Shown piece by piece: positions 9,415-18,483 of a DNA stretch of 64,000 nt. A program made the position numbers and the translations under genes. The stretch comes from Ruminococcus sp. AF31-8BH (lineage in GTDB: Bacteria > Bacillota > Clostridia > Lachnospirales > Lachnospiraceae). The stretch covers positions 178,951-242,950 of the forward strand of contig NZ_QTVN01000006.1 of assembly GCF_003460605.1 (NCBI RefSeq). Direction: 5' to 3'. The first letter of the stretch is position 1. Each line of letters starts with the position of its first letter. The notes under the pieces are model-generated. The model was not told where the DNA came from. It saw nothing but the letters and a program-made list of their open reading frames with translations, and made no database searches.

Positions 9415-10404
9415 CTATTTTTGCAATAAACGATTTTCTGCAAGCTCCATTTCAGTTTTGAAATCACGTAACATTTCCAAATAACTATACTGAGGCTTAT
9501 ACCCAAGTTCTTCTACTGCAGGTGTAATGTCCATAATATATTGCGGCGCATTAGGCTTGTCTGGTCTCATAACTATTTTAGACTTTCTTCCCTCCTCACT
9601 AAAAACATCTACCATTCCTTTAATCTGATCTAAAAGAGATGTGCCAACTCCAGTTCCAACATTATAATATCCACACTCTCTATCGACAAAAACAGCTTTA
9701 AAAAGCATCTGGCAAAAATCCTTAACATAGACCATATCTTTTACGCGGCTAGAATCGCCCCAAACCTCTATTGTTTCACCAGCTCTTGCCTTGTCAATCA
9801 ATAAACGATAACCAATTTTTCTAACCTTACCATCTACATAAAATGTATCTACAGGAGAATACAGATAAATAGTCGGTAACCGGAATATAAATCTCTTTAG
9901 ACCATACATTTGATGATAGTTTTCTATCATATCAACCGCAAAATTTTTGGACATAACATAAATTGTATGATCACTTGTAAAACTAAACTTGCGAGGTAAG
10001 TCCACTGTTAACAGAGGATCCTCCTCTCCATAATCCTTTATATCACCAAAGCTCTGTGCAAAAAGGATACGATCTACTCCATTTTCCCTGCAATATTCAA
10101 GAATATTTAAATTCCCTGTAATATTAACATTAATATATTTATAGGGATCGTATCCCTGCATTCTAGCCGGCATTGCCCCCGCAAGATCAACTACAGCATA
10201 AACATCTTTCGGCAGCTTTGAAAATTCATCTTTTTTTGTAATATCAACCTGATAATAAGAGACCTTGAATTGATTAAAATAATTAGTTTCACGAGTACCT
10301 GTTGCGATAATTTCATATTCATCGCCCGTATAATGTTCCAAAAAATACTTAACAAAATACTGTCCTGTATCTCCGCTTGCTCCAAAAACAACTATTTTTT
10401 TCAT
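9415..10404 (-). CDS. NAD(P)-dependent sugar epimerase/dehydratase (SDR family)
   Basis: A 329-residue extended short-chain dehydrogenase, probably acting on a nucleotide sugar in the cytoplasm. It begins MKKIVVFGASGDTGQYF (Rossmann glycine motif) and has YVMSKNFAVD, matching the catalytic Tyr-xxx-Lys, and RDFKTEMEL near the end. It does not match GalE, RmlB or Gmd closely, so the exact reaction (4-epimerase, reductase or dehydratase) is not assigned. It is the last of three genes (aminotransferase, ATP-grasp, epimerase) that appear co-transcribed with 15-20 base gaps. Base composition is AT-rich like the glycan cluster and unlike the neighbouring gmd operon. Confidence 0.8.
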   Translation of the reverse strand: MKKIVVFGASGDTGQYFVKYFLEHYTGDEYEIIATGTRETNYFNQFKVSYYQVDITKKDEFSKLPKDVYAVVDLAGAMPARMQGYDPYKYINVNITGNLNILEYCRENGVDRILFAQSFGDIKDYGEEDPLLTVDLPRKFSFTSDHTIYVMSKNFAVDMIENYHQMYGLKRFIFRLPTIYLYSPVDTFYVDGKVRKIGYRLLIDKARAGETIEVWGDSSRVKDMVYVKDFCQMLFKAVFVDRECGYYNVGTGVGTSLLDQIKGMVDVFSEEGRKSKIVMRPDKPNAPQYIMDITPAVEELGYKPQYSYLEMLRDFKTEMELAENRLLQK

Positions 10405-10423
10405 ATAAACCCCTTTCTCTTTA

Positions 10424-11623
10424 TCACATTAATTGTACTTTTACATATTTACTTTGATTTCCAAGAACTTCTTCTATTCTCTCCTGATTTTCGAATTTAA
10501 GTATTAAAGTACCAATTGCCTCGTTTGCAGCTTCAAAGCCTCCAACCGATGTACCTTCTTCAATCCAAAGGTCGCGCTCCACAACGTTATCTACAATTTC
10601 ATCTGAAATCCAAAGTTCCTTAAATACACCAGGTTCATCACTGTGAAGAATAATTTCTGCCCAACAACCATCATATGGTTGTTGCGAAATTTCTTCAATT
10701 GGCAATCCAACAGAATATTTAACCATATTGGTAATCATATCAACACCAGTTGCATACCGAAGGCACTCTGCCAACCGATTACCGCCTCCTCGTGGAGACA
10801 ATTCCATGATATATGCTTTTCCATCTGTTCCTTCGCGAGTTTCAATATTATAAACTGCAGTTCTCATTTTCAGCAATTTTAAAAGTCTTTGAATCTCATT
10901 TGTCAATTCTTCCTGATGCTCTACTGACATTGAAGATGGCCAACTATATGCCGCTGGTGTATAGGGATTTTTAGCTTCAGGATCAAACCGCTGACAATCG
11001 AAAGAAACAAATTTCAATTCACCATCAATAGAAAAACTATCTGTATCAGAGGAGTAACCATGCTGTGTAATAAAATCTTCAATGATAAACTCATCTGAAT
11101 GAGAATACGAAAGTGCATACTGAATACTCTTTTCCAAATCTTTTGGTTCATCTACACGTGTAACACCCTTACTGCCAGCAGAATCTGTCGGCTTTACAAT
11201 AACTGGCCAATGGAACATCTCAATATCCGCAAGCGCATCAACAACATTTTTATATCCCTTTGCAGTCGGAACTGCAAAACCATTCTTTGTCAAAAAATCA
11301 CGGAATTTACTTTTATTTTGCAAAATGCAGACCGACTCATATGGACCAACATTAGGGAGTCCCATTTTTTCCGCTACATAAGCAGCAGTAATAACACCTG
11401 GATCACAGGCAAAAGACATAATACCATCAATATTACATTCTTCTGCTGCCCGAAGGGTTTTTTCTTTATCAATAATGCTTACATTAACATATTCATCAGA
11501 AAACTTATGCGCGACATTGTCTGGAAGATAATCAGCTGTAATTGTATAAATTCCAAGTTTTTTTGCTGCTTTAATTACAGGGAGAGCATATCGTGAGCCT
11601 CCTAAAATCATTAATTTTTTCAT
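10424..11623 (-). CDS. ATP-grasp family ligase of the glycan cluster
   Basis: A 399-residue ATP-grasp protein. MKKLMILGGSRYALPVI forms an N-terminal Rossmann-like domain. The ATP-binding core shows WPVIVKPTDSAGSKGVTRV, and the metal-binding end shows MELSPRGGGNRLAECLRYATGVDMI. ATP-grasp enzymes join a carboxylate to an amine or thiol through an acyl-phosphate. Between an aminotransferase and a sugar epimerase, it could link an amino acid or carboxylate to an amino sugar, but the substrate is not knowable from sequence. I placed the start at 11623 (GAGGAG nine bases upstream); a start at 11650 would overlap the previous gene. Confidence 0.82.
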   Translation of the reverse strand: MKKLMILGGSRYALPVIKAAKKLGIYTITADYLPDNVAHKFSDEYVNVSIIDKEKTLRAAEECNIDGIMSFACDPGVITAAYVAEKMGLPNVGPYESVCILQNKSKFRDFLTKNGFAVPTAKGYKNVVDALADIEMFHWPVIVKPTDSAGSKGVTRVDEPKDLEKSIQYALSYSHSDEFIIEDFITQHGYSSDTDSFSIDGELKFVSFDCQRFDPEAKNPYTPAAYSWPSSMSVEHQEELTNEIQRLLKLLKMRTAVYNIETREGTDGKAYIMELSPRGGGNRLAECLRYATGVDMITNMVKYSVGLPIEEISQQPYDGCWAEIILHSDEPGVFKELWISDEIVDNVVERDLWIEEGTSVGGFEAANEAIGTLILKFENQERIEEVLGNQSKYVKVQLM

Positions 11624-11637
11624 TCTGTCCATTCTCC

Positions 11638-12747
11638 TCAATACTTGCAACCCAATATAATATCACAAATCCTATCCACATCTTCTAATGCCAAATCAGC
11701 ATACAATGGTAACGTTAAAACCCGTTTGCTAATATGTAATGCAACTGGCGTCTCTGTTACATCATATTTTCCGTGAAAACATTCAAATGTATTAGTCAGT
11801 GGATAAAAATATTTTCTTGCTCCAATTCCATTTTCCGCCAACTTATCAAAAACTTCTGCACGACTTGCACCATACAGCCTTTCTTCAAAAACAACTGGAA
11901 AATATGCATAGTTGCTTTTAACATCATTTTGAATGCAATTAAGTTGGATGCCTTCCACATCTTCTAAACGTTCACGATACCTTTCAACCACAGCCTTACG
12001 TTTTGCAATTTCTTCATCTACGTGACGTAAATTACAAAGTCCCATTGCTGCGCAAAACTCGTTCATTTTTGCATTCGCTCCAACCGCAGGAACCTCTTCT
12101 GGACCATGAATACCAAAATTCTTTAATTCATAAAGTTTAGCCCCAAGTTGTTTATCCTTGAAGCATACAGCGCCACCCTCAATACTATTAAAAACTTTTG
12201 TCGCATGAAAACTAAAGCAAGAAACATCTCCAAAAGATCCGATTCCTTTTCCTTTGTAAGATTCACCAAACGTATGTGCAGCATCATAGATAACTTTCAA
12301 CTCATATTTATGAGCAATACGTTCGATTTCTTCGATGTTACAAACATTACCATATACATGGACTGGCATAATCGCACATGTACGGTCTGTAATCAACTTT
12401 TCAATTTTACTTGCATCCATACAATATGTTTCAGGATCAATATCACAAAATACAGGTGTCAAACCATTACGAACAATTGCATGGGTTGTAGATGCGAATG
12501 TAAATGGTGTCGTGATTACCTCTCCCTGTAAATTCATTGCCTGAAGAGTAAGTTCCAATGCCATATGGCCATTCGTCAACAAGTCAATATTCTCAACTCC
12601 AAGGTATTCACACAAATTATCCTGAAGTTTTTTGTGCTTTGGCCCCATGTTCGTCAACCAATGACTATCCCACATTGGGGTGATTTCGTTCATGTATTCG
12701 TCAAGTTCTGGCATTGATGAACGTGTCACAAGAATTTTATTTTCCAT
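11638..12747 (-). CDS. DegT/DnrJ/EryC1/StrS-family sugar aminotransferase
   Basis: A PLP enzyme of 369 residues that transaminates a keto-sugar nucleotide. Conserved parts include WLTNMGPKHKKLQ and LLTNGHMALELTLQAM near the N-terminus, YDAAHTFGESYKGKGIGSFG (PLP-contacting Asp), and the Schiff-base lysine in SFHATKVFNSIEGG. The WLTNMGP opening resembles the VioA/QdtB-like 4-keto-6-deoxy-hexose aminotransferases. It heads the three-gene cassette with the ATP-grasp ligase and the epimerase, with AGGGAGG as ribosome-binding site. The IS110-family insertion lies immediately upstream and probably separates it from the rest of its original operon. Confidence 0.87.
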   Translation of the reverse strand: MENKILVTRSSMPELDEYMNEITPMWDSHWLTNMGPKHKKLQDNLCEYLGVENIDLLTNGHMALELTLQAMNLQGEVITTPFTFASTTHAIVRNGLTPVFCDIDPETYCMDASKIEKLITDRTCAIMPVHVYGNVCNIEEIERIAHKYELKVIYDAAHTFGESYKGKGIGSFGDVSCFSFHATKVFNSIEGGAVCFKDKQLGAKLYELKNFGIHGPEEVPAVGANAKMNEFCAAMGLCNLRHVDEEIAKRKAVVERYRERLEDVEGIQLNCIQNDVKSNYAYFPVVFEERLYGASRAEVFDKLAENGIGARKYFYPLTNTFECFHGKYDVTETPVALHISKRVLTLPLYADLALEDVDRICDIILGCKY

Positions 12748-13296
12748 ACAATAACCTCCCTATTCTGTCAAGCCTAAATTTATTGATTTTATAGACTTTG
12801 ACGATTTTTATTTACCTCAAAAACAGAGCCGGGAGTGATGGATATCGTAGTATCATGTACCGAATAGCTGATAAATGGATATAGTTTTAAAAGCATCCCT
12901 TTTGTTTGCTTTATAAAGGCTATTTTCCCTCTGATCAACTATGATGATGAACCTTCCGTGTCCAAAGGGATCATGTCCCAACTTCCTTCATCCCATCTAC
13001 CATACACTGAGTGCCAGCCAAGCTCCTAAACAGGGTCCAGGCCCTATGGTAAACACCGATGCCGGCTACAGCTCTTGTTTTTTCTGTTTGATTGTTACTG
13101 ACCTGCATTCATCTATTATGGTACTGATTTACTCAGTGGACACTATACCATTACAGATTCCTGTTAGTCTTTTGGCTGATGTGGTCCGTTTCAGACCTCA
13201 TCGTTTACGGGTTTCTGTTCCAGAACCCTGTCCAGTCTCCAATTCGGATCATCACAGACTCGACAGAGTTCTGGAAGTATTCACTGTTTTTGCTCT
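12748..13296 (-). other. Non-coding 3' flank of the IS110-family transposase (possible bridge-RNA region)
   Basis: About 550 bases without a convincing gene. Most of it (from about 12813) probably belongs to the IS element because it lies downstream of the transposase. IS110-family elements carry a structured bridge RNA in a non-coding end; in IS1111-type members it is on the 3' side. A long 3' flank with a short 5' flank fits the IS1111 layout. The RNA fold itself was not derived. A plus-strand frame at 12941-13366 is low-complexity and overlaps the transposase end, so I do not call it a gene. Confidence 0.35.
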
Positions 13297-14810
13297 TTAT
13301 GCTGCTTTTGCGGCTAATGCAGCTTTTGGCCGTTTGATGTCCTTTAACATTTTTTGCGGATCATAGTCTTTTCCTGTCTTCAGGATGGTGTATATTACTC
13401 TTAATATCTTGCAGGCTATCACTATCAGGGACTGCATCTTTTTCAGCGGGTTGTCAGCGCGTGTTGTGTAATATACATGCAGTTCTTTAAATTCTTCGGC
13501 ATGGGAAACTGCTGATCTTGCCGCCTGGAACAGCCAGTACCGGAGCCGTTTGCGTCCCCTGTGACTGATCTTTGTCTGCCCTTTGTGCTTACCTGAACTG
13601 TATGCTACAAGACTCATCCCGCTTAATTTCTGGATTTCTTTTACATCATCAAATCTGCTGATGTCTCCCATTTCTGCCACAATTCCGGCTAAAATATTTT
13701 CACCCACGCCTTTGATTTCCAGGATATTTTCTGCATAAGGTATTTCCATGCATTTTTTATGCAGGGTATTCTCTATCCAGGCAAGCTGTTCATCCAGTTT
13801 CATGATTTCTTTTGCAAACCACTTCACTGTCTCACGACCGACACTGGATCCATCTTTCAGTCCTACGCTTTTTTCTGCATACTCCACGATTTCACTGGCT
13901 CTGCTATAGCCGCGTCCTCTTAGCTTCGCTTCATGCCAGATGTTCCTCAGACCTTCTGTCCCCAGTTCTGTAATCTCTGATGGAATACACGACACTTTCA
14001 ATACTTCCAACGCAAATGTACCATCGATTTTTCCAAATGCGTCCATGTATTCCAGGAAATAGATCTTAAGCTCCCTGTGAAGACGGTTAATATTTCTAAT
14101 ACGGTCTTCTGTAAGCTGATCCCTGAACATCGAAAGTTTTCTCATGTCTGCATAGGTTTCTTCCGGAAGATAAGGCATTCCGAAATTCCCATCTTTTACA
14201 AGATTCGCAATCAGTTTAGGATCCTTTCTGTCATCCTTGAGCTGGCTGTTGTCTTCGATTTCCTTGCTCTGTTTTACAGCATATGGATTCACCTGGACAA
14301 CGCTGATTCCAGCTGTGATCAGCCATGCAGCCAGTGTAAACCAGTAGTGGCCAGTCGGTTCAAGCCCCAGGACAATCTGGCTTTTTCTATTCTGTACCGC
14401 AAGCTCCAGCATCCATGCTTTAGCTGCTTCAAAGCCTTCTGCTGTGTTGCCGAATTCAAATGCTTTTCTGCTTAATTCCCTTCCTCGGATGTCGATTGCT
14501 CTTATATAATGAGTTTCACTGCCTATATCGCATCCAACTATAAGCATGTCATCCGTGATAAAGGAAAGTTTATCATTTTTTGCAAATTTACCGTTTGTTT
14601 TCAGTTCTCTCCAGGTATACGATTTTAATTCTTTTTCAACACCTTCAATCCGTTTGCAGAGTTCTTCTTTTGATAAAAGATTAACTGCCTGATTTTCTAC
14701 ATTTGCTTGCTTTTTTGTCTTATTTGTTTTAACATTCATTTCAGATACCTCTTGTACTTTAGATTTTTACTAACTGGCCGGTCAGTAATAATCTAAATTT
14801 ACTTGAGGTA
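12813..14810 (-). mobile_element. IS110-family insertion sequence, approximate limits
   Basis: The limits are set by TACCTCAA at 12813-12820 and its exact reverse complement TTGAGGTA at 14803-14810, which could be the short subterminal inverted repeats of an IS1111-type element. The real tips may lie several bases outside. Its codon use and base composition are less AT-rich than the surrounding glycan genes. It has split the cluster between the flippase and the aminotransferase without breaking either gene. An 8-bp repeat pair could be chance. Confidence 0.45.
13297..14739 (-). CDS. IS110-family (DEDD) transposase/recombinase
   Basis: A 480-residue product, long for the family (usually about 320-450). 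The N-terminal RuvC-like DEDD domain opens with LIVGCDIGSETHYIRAI, has LGLEPTGHYWF and LKDDRKDPKLIANLV. The C-terminal Transposase_20 domain has ILEIKGVGENILAGIVAEMG, a helix-hairpin-helix block, and the serine-containing LSGMSLVAYSSGKHKGQTKISHRG split across two blocks. It is intact, so the element may still be active. Its ribosome-binding site (AGAGG) lies inside a long hairpin. The extra N-terminal 60 residues are Lys/Glu-rich. Confidence 0.92.
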   Translation of the reverse strand: MNVKTNKTKKQANVENQAVNLLSKEELCKRIEGVEKELKSYTWRELKTNGKFAKNDKLSFITDDMLIVGCDIGSETHYIRAIDIRGRELSRKAFEFGNTAEGFEAAKAWMLELAVQNRKSQIVLGLEPTGHYWFTLAAWLITAGISVVQVNPYAVKQSKEIEDNSQLKDDRKDPKLIANLVKDGNFGMPYLPEETYADMRKLSMFRDQLTEDRIRNINRLHRELKIYFLEYMDAFGKIDGTFALEVLKVSCIPSEITELGTEGLRNIWHEAKLRGRGYSRASEIVEYAEKSVGLKDGSSVGRETVKWFAKEIMKLDEQLAWIENTLHKKCMEIPYAENILEIKGVGENILAGIVAEMGDISRFDDVKEIQKLSGMSLVAYSSGKHKGQTKISHRGRKRLRYWLFQAARSAVSHAEEFKELHVYYTTRADNPLKKMQSLIVIACKILRVIYTILKTGKDYDPQKMLKDIKRPKAALAAKAA

Positions 14811-14811
14811 T
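14745..14811 (-). promoter_or_regulatory. Long hairpin covering the transposase ribosome-binding site
   Basis: Arms of about 33 bases (ATACCTC ... GG and CC ... GAGGTAT) pair almost throughout around the centre near 14778, with blocks ATACCTC, TTTAGATT and TTACT.AC matching exactly. In mRNA from the transposase strand, the AGAGG eight bases before the ATG is locked in the base of this stem. Several insertion sequences use such structures to prevent translation from read-through transcripts; that role here is inferred. Confidence 0.6.
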
Positions 14812-14858
14812 TCTTTTTGGTCAATTCCTTTTACTCTTTAAAGTATACAGGAAGCTCC

Positions 14859-16295
14859 TTATCTTTTAAGAAATGATTTAATCATTCCAAATAAATACTC
14901 AAATTCCTCCAGCTTCAATGCCGCAGATACACCAATATAAATGACAGCACCAATAACAATTTGAATTAACAGTGTAACAATTGTTGGCATTGGAATAAAA
15001 CTTATAAAGTAAACACAGATTCCCATACCAACTGCAATAATAATTGACGGCAATATATCCCTTAATTGTTCAAAATAATTGTAATTCAATAATTTCCAAT
15101 TGGGCCATGAATTAATAATCTGACTCAATATTCCTGATACAATTAAGCTATACGCCATCGCCATAACACTAATTCGCATTGTAAACAATAACAAAGCCAA
15201 ACCCATTACCTTTTTTATGATTTCCAGTTTTAGAAAAAAATCACTTCTTCCCATAGCTTTAATTGCATTCAAATTTGCTGTATGAATTGGCCAAAACATA
15301 TATGTGAAGCAAAAAATTCTCAAATACGGAACACACGGAAGCCATTTCTCAGTTAAAAGTAACTTGACAATAGGTTCAGCGCAAAATAATAATCCCATCA
15401 TTAAAGGCGCCATAATATATGTACTTGTTTTTATTGCGCGTCGTGTCATACTTTTCACGCGTTCACAATTTTCTTGTTCTCCTGACATAGATGGAAGAAG
15501 AACACTATCTATAGAAGCATTTATATTTGTAATAACAACTTTTGGGAACTTATCGCCTTGATTATAGTAAGCTAAATCAGCCGATGTATAAATTTTGCCA
15601 ATCACTAAATTTCGTAGATTGTTATAAACCGTATCCAAGAGCGAAGACGCTAGTAGCTTCCAACCGTAGGAAAGTAAACTTTTAAGGCGACTCCATGAAA
15701 ACATCTTTTTTGGGCGCCATTTAACAGTAATCCAAAGAATTAATGTATCAATCGCCGTATTAGAAAGTTGCTGTGCAACAATAGACCACACCCCACAACC
15801 TGCATACGCCATGCCAATTCCCAAAAATGCTGAAAAAATCGTCCCTCCTAATGTTGCAAAAAAGAACCTTTTAAATAGCATATTACGCGATACATATGAT
15901 TGCTGTATTCCCTTTACTCCTGATATAACTATCGTTAAGCTTATTACTCGAATAATTGGCGTTAATGAAACATCATTATAAAATCCAGCAATATATGGTG
16001 CGGCTATAAACATTCCAGCATATAGGATAAGACATACCGCAAAATTGAAATAAAATACTGATGAAAAATCAAGATCATCAGCATTCTTTTTTTGAATAAG
16101 TGCAGTTCCAAGTCCACTATCTACAAAAACTTGCATAATTGTAGTAAAAACCATAACCAACGAAACTGTTCCAAAATCACTCGGAGTCAAAATACGTGCA
16201 AGAATAATTGATACAATTAAAGTTACTAACTGGGCGGCACATCTCTCAGCAAATCGCCATAAAAAATTTGAAATCACATTTCCTTTTCTTTGCAT
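14859..16295 (-). CDS. Wzx-like polysaccharide flippase (oligosaccharide flippase/PST family)
   Basis: A 478-residue membrane protein with 12-14 predicted hydrophobic segments. It starts NFLWRFAERCAAQLVTLIVS and has ILARILTPSDFGTVSLVMVF, the characteristic early motif of the WzxC/TuaB-type MOP flippases. It should move lipid-linked repeat units across the membrane before polymerisation. It is the last gene of the uninterrupted block fkp...wzx, followed by the IS110 element. AT-rich codon use matches the adjoining glycosyltransferases. Confidence 0.88.
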   Translation of the reverse strand: MQRKGNVISNFLWRFAERCAAQLVTLIVSIILARILTPSDFGTVSLVMVFTTIMQVFVDSGLGTALIQKKNADDLDFSSVFYFNFAVCLILYAGMFIAAPYIAGFYNDVSLTPIIRVISLTIVISGVKGIQQSYVSRNMLFKRFFFATLGGTIFSAFLGIGMAYAGCGVWSIVAQQLSNTAIDTLILWITVKWRPKKMFSWSRLKSLLSYGWKLLASSLLDTVYNNLRNLVIGKIYTSADLAYYNQGDKFPKVVITNINASIDSVLLPSMSGEQENCERVKSMTRRAIKTSTYIMAPLMMGLLFCAEPIVKLLLTEKWLPCVPYLRIFCFTYMFWPIHTANLNAIKAMGRSDFFLKLEIIKKVMGLALLLFTMRISVMAMAYSLIVSGILSQIINSWPNWKLLNYNYFEQLRDILPSIIIAVGMGICVYFISFIPMPTIVTLLIQIVIGAVIYIGVSAALKLEEFEYLFGMIKSFLKR

Positions 16296-16309
16296 ACGCT
16301 AAATTATAC

Positions 16310-17278
16310 CTATTCCTTTTTAAATATATCACAAATTGTGTTGGGCAAAACTATTTTCCCTAATATTTTCATCTTTTCTAAAATAGTGCAATTCTTATAC
16401 ACTATTTTATTCTCTCTTTCCAGCAAATCATGAAAAGATTTTGTATTTAAAAGTAATGCCTTCCTATGTGGTATTTCGTATTCTCTTATAGCATCCGAAT
16501 ATTCAAAATTGGTATATACATTAACTCTTTCTAACATATCTACAATAGACTTAAAATTTTTATAGGCTTGATCCGTATTTAATTTTTTCCAACTAGCCAT
16601 TACCGATCCTGGCGTATTTTCTCGGTATACAACCATTTTATCCTTAAAATAATATGCTTTCTTTTGTCCTATTAGATAAAGACGAGTTCTTAAATCACCT
16701 GTCGGGCAATAAATTTTAAATCCATTTGGTAATCGATCTAATGTTTCTTTTCTAAATATAAAAGAAGCTGTAGGTATAAAACTAAATTTCAAATTTTCAC
16801 TTAAATTCATAAAATGACTATATGAAGCTATCTGTCTTTCTTTTTCTATTCTTGGCAAAAAAGAGGTCATTTTATTATTTTTTTCATCATAAGAATAGCC
16901 ATTTGAAAAAATAAAAGTACATTCTGGATTTGATTCAAAAATTGCCACTTGCTTTTCTAACTTATAATCATCGCACCAATAATCATCCCCTTCACAAAGC
17001 GCTATGTACTTTCCTCTTGCTCTTGGATAACAAAAAGTGATACTATTTTCCACGCCTTTAGAATATTGATTCTGTTTTTGAAACACTGGAATTATCTTAT
17101 GCGGATATTTTTCTGCGTATTCTCTAATAATGTCCTGCGTTCCATCCGAAGAAGCATCATCATGAATTATTATTTCATACTCAAATGATGTCTTTTGAGT
17201 TAAAAAACTCTCAATTGTTTTTCCAATATATTTTTTTTGATTATATGCCAAGCAACATATACTTACCATTGGATTCAT
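16310..17278 (-). CDS. Glycosyltransferase family 2
   Basis: A 322-residue GT-A fold enzyme. It shows the GT2 start MVSICCLAYNQKKYIGKTIE, the nucleotide-binding IIHDDASSDGTQDIIREYA, and the metal-binding acidic motif in ALCEGDDYWCDDYKLEKQ. The donor sugar and linkage cannot be read from sequence. It lies 14 bases upstream of the flippase and 14 bases after the polymerase gene. Very AT-rich. Confidence 0.87.
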   Translation of the reverse strand: MNPMVSICCLAYNQKKYIGKTIESFLTQKTSFEYEIIIHDDASSDGTQDIIREYAEKYPHKIIPVFQKQNQYSKGVENSITFCYPRARGKYIALCEGDDYWCDDYKLEKQVAIFESNPECTFIFSNGYSYDEKNNKMTSFLPRIEKERQIASYSHFMNLSENLKFSFIPTASFIFRKETLDRLPNGFKIYCPTGDLRTRLYLIGQKKAYYFKDKMVVYRENTPGSVMASWKKLNTDQAYKNFKSIVDMLERVNVYTNFEYSDAIREYEIPHRKALLLNTKSFHDLLERENKIVYKNCTILEKMKILGKIVLPNTICDIFKKE

Positions 17279-17292
17279 ATTAATTTTCCTTC

Positions 17293-18483
17293 TTATTTTT
17301 TTATTCTAAATCTCCTTGGAAATTTAGATTTTATTTCTACATTCCTTGAATCTATTACTCCAAACATCATTATTAGTAGAATAAATTTTGCATCATATGG
17401 AATCTCTATTACTGAAACTACAATAAATGTTAACAAAGCTGCGTTTAATGGGATTAATTCTACCTTACGTTGTCTTAATCTATTAAATACAATTGCCAAA
17501 AGTGATATTGCGCCCCACCAACCATACGTTAAAATTATTTCAGCTAAGCCATTCTGTGCATTTGCCCATCCATGATATTCAAGAGAAGTAGTAACATAGC
17601 TTCCAAAACCATTTCCGAAAATTCCTGCTTTTACAAGAAGCGAATATAGTAATGTGTACAAACGCATTCTTCCTGTTAAGCCTAAATCTTCATGCAAAAT
17701 TTTAACAATTAATGTTTGAACAATTGGTAATGCCAAAATAGCATTAAGTACAAAAATTGCTCCCATTGATATACTCATTGCTATGATAGCTACAACCGGA
17801 TTACCTATAAGCTTTATAATTTTGTCAAAAAATAACACTGAAATGGAGAATAAAACTATTGCCACTATACCCGTAGATACTTCCAGTATATAAGATAAGA
17901 TAATACACAAAATAGATAAAATTATAAATACATATTTTTTAGCCTTATAATGAAAAACCTTATCCCCAGACCAGTGTAAACAAAAAAACATCAAAAAGAA
18001 GATCAAGCAATATACTGTTGGAAATTTTCCTCCCAAAAACAATTGCTCATTCTGTATTGCAAACTCCAATCTTTTATTTACAGCTAATACTATAATCCAA
18101 GTAATACTAATAATAAAGTAAAGCAAACTCATCTTATAAAATATAGCAATCAGCCTATCTGAACCACGTTTTTTTACAAATTTATTTAAGAATAAAAATG
18201 CATCTAAAATAATCAATGCATATATAAAGCCTCGCATCATTTGTGTATATAATATATTATTTTTATTTAAAATACAGGAAATAACTATTCCACATGGATA
18301 TAACAATATAACACCATTTTTTATTGCTCCTTTTATTTCACTAAAAGCAGCTATGAAAATTATTATTGCTACAGTAGCTTGATAAACATAATATATTGCT
18401 TGATACGGCGTATAGAATCCCATTATCATAATCCAAAATAGGACTGCTAAAATATCCATTTTATTTACTGTATAATTTTTCAT
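17293..18483 (-). CDS. Wzy-like polysaccharide polymerase / O-antigen ligase-type membrane protein
   Basis: A 396-residue, strongly hydrophobic protein with about ten predicted membrane helices and a larger extracytoplasmic loop before LTGRMRLYTLLYSLLV, GNGFGSYVTT and NAQNGLAEIILTYGW. The GxGxG..T and H/N-N-G-L/E layout resembles the Wzy_C/O-antigen ligase family. In a cluster with Wzx and no other candidate, it is most likely the repeat-unit polymerase. Its ATG overlaps the stop of the preceding gene (ATGA). Primary sequence in this family is poorly conserved, so the call rests on topology and position. Confidence 0.75.
   Translation of the reverse strand: MKNYTVNKMDILAVLFWIMIMGFYTPYQAIYYVYQATVAIIIFIAAFSEIKGAIKNGVILLYPCGIVISCILNKNNILYTQMMRGFIYALIILDAFLFLNKFVKKRGSDRLIAIFYKMSLLYFIISITWIIVLAVNKRLEFAIQNEQLFLGGKFPTVYCLIFFLMFFCLHWSGDKVFHYKAKKYVFIILSILCIILSYILEVSTGIVAIVLFSISVLFFDKIIKLIGNPVVAIIAMSISMGAIFVLNAILALPIVQTLIVKILHEDLGLTGRMRLYTLLYSLLVKAGIFGNGFGSYVTTSLEYHGWANAQNGLAEIILTYGWWGAISLLAIVFNRLRQRKVELIPLNAALLTFIVVSVIEIPYDAKFILLIMMFGVIDSRNVEIKSKFPRRFRIKK

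Noticed and set aside
12941-13366. 141-codon plus-strand frame between the aminotransferase and the IS110 transposase
   Set aside because: No family resemblance, Pro/Ser/Leu-rich composition typical of antisense frames, no ribosome-binding site, and its end overlaps the transposase 3' end. Better explained as IS non-coding DNA.
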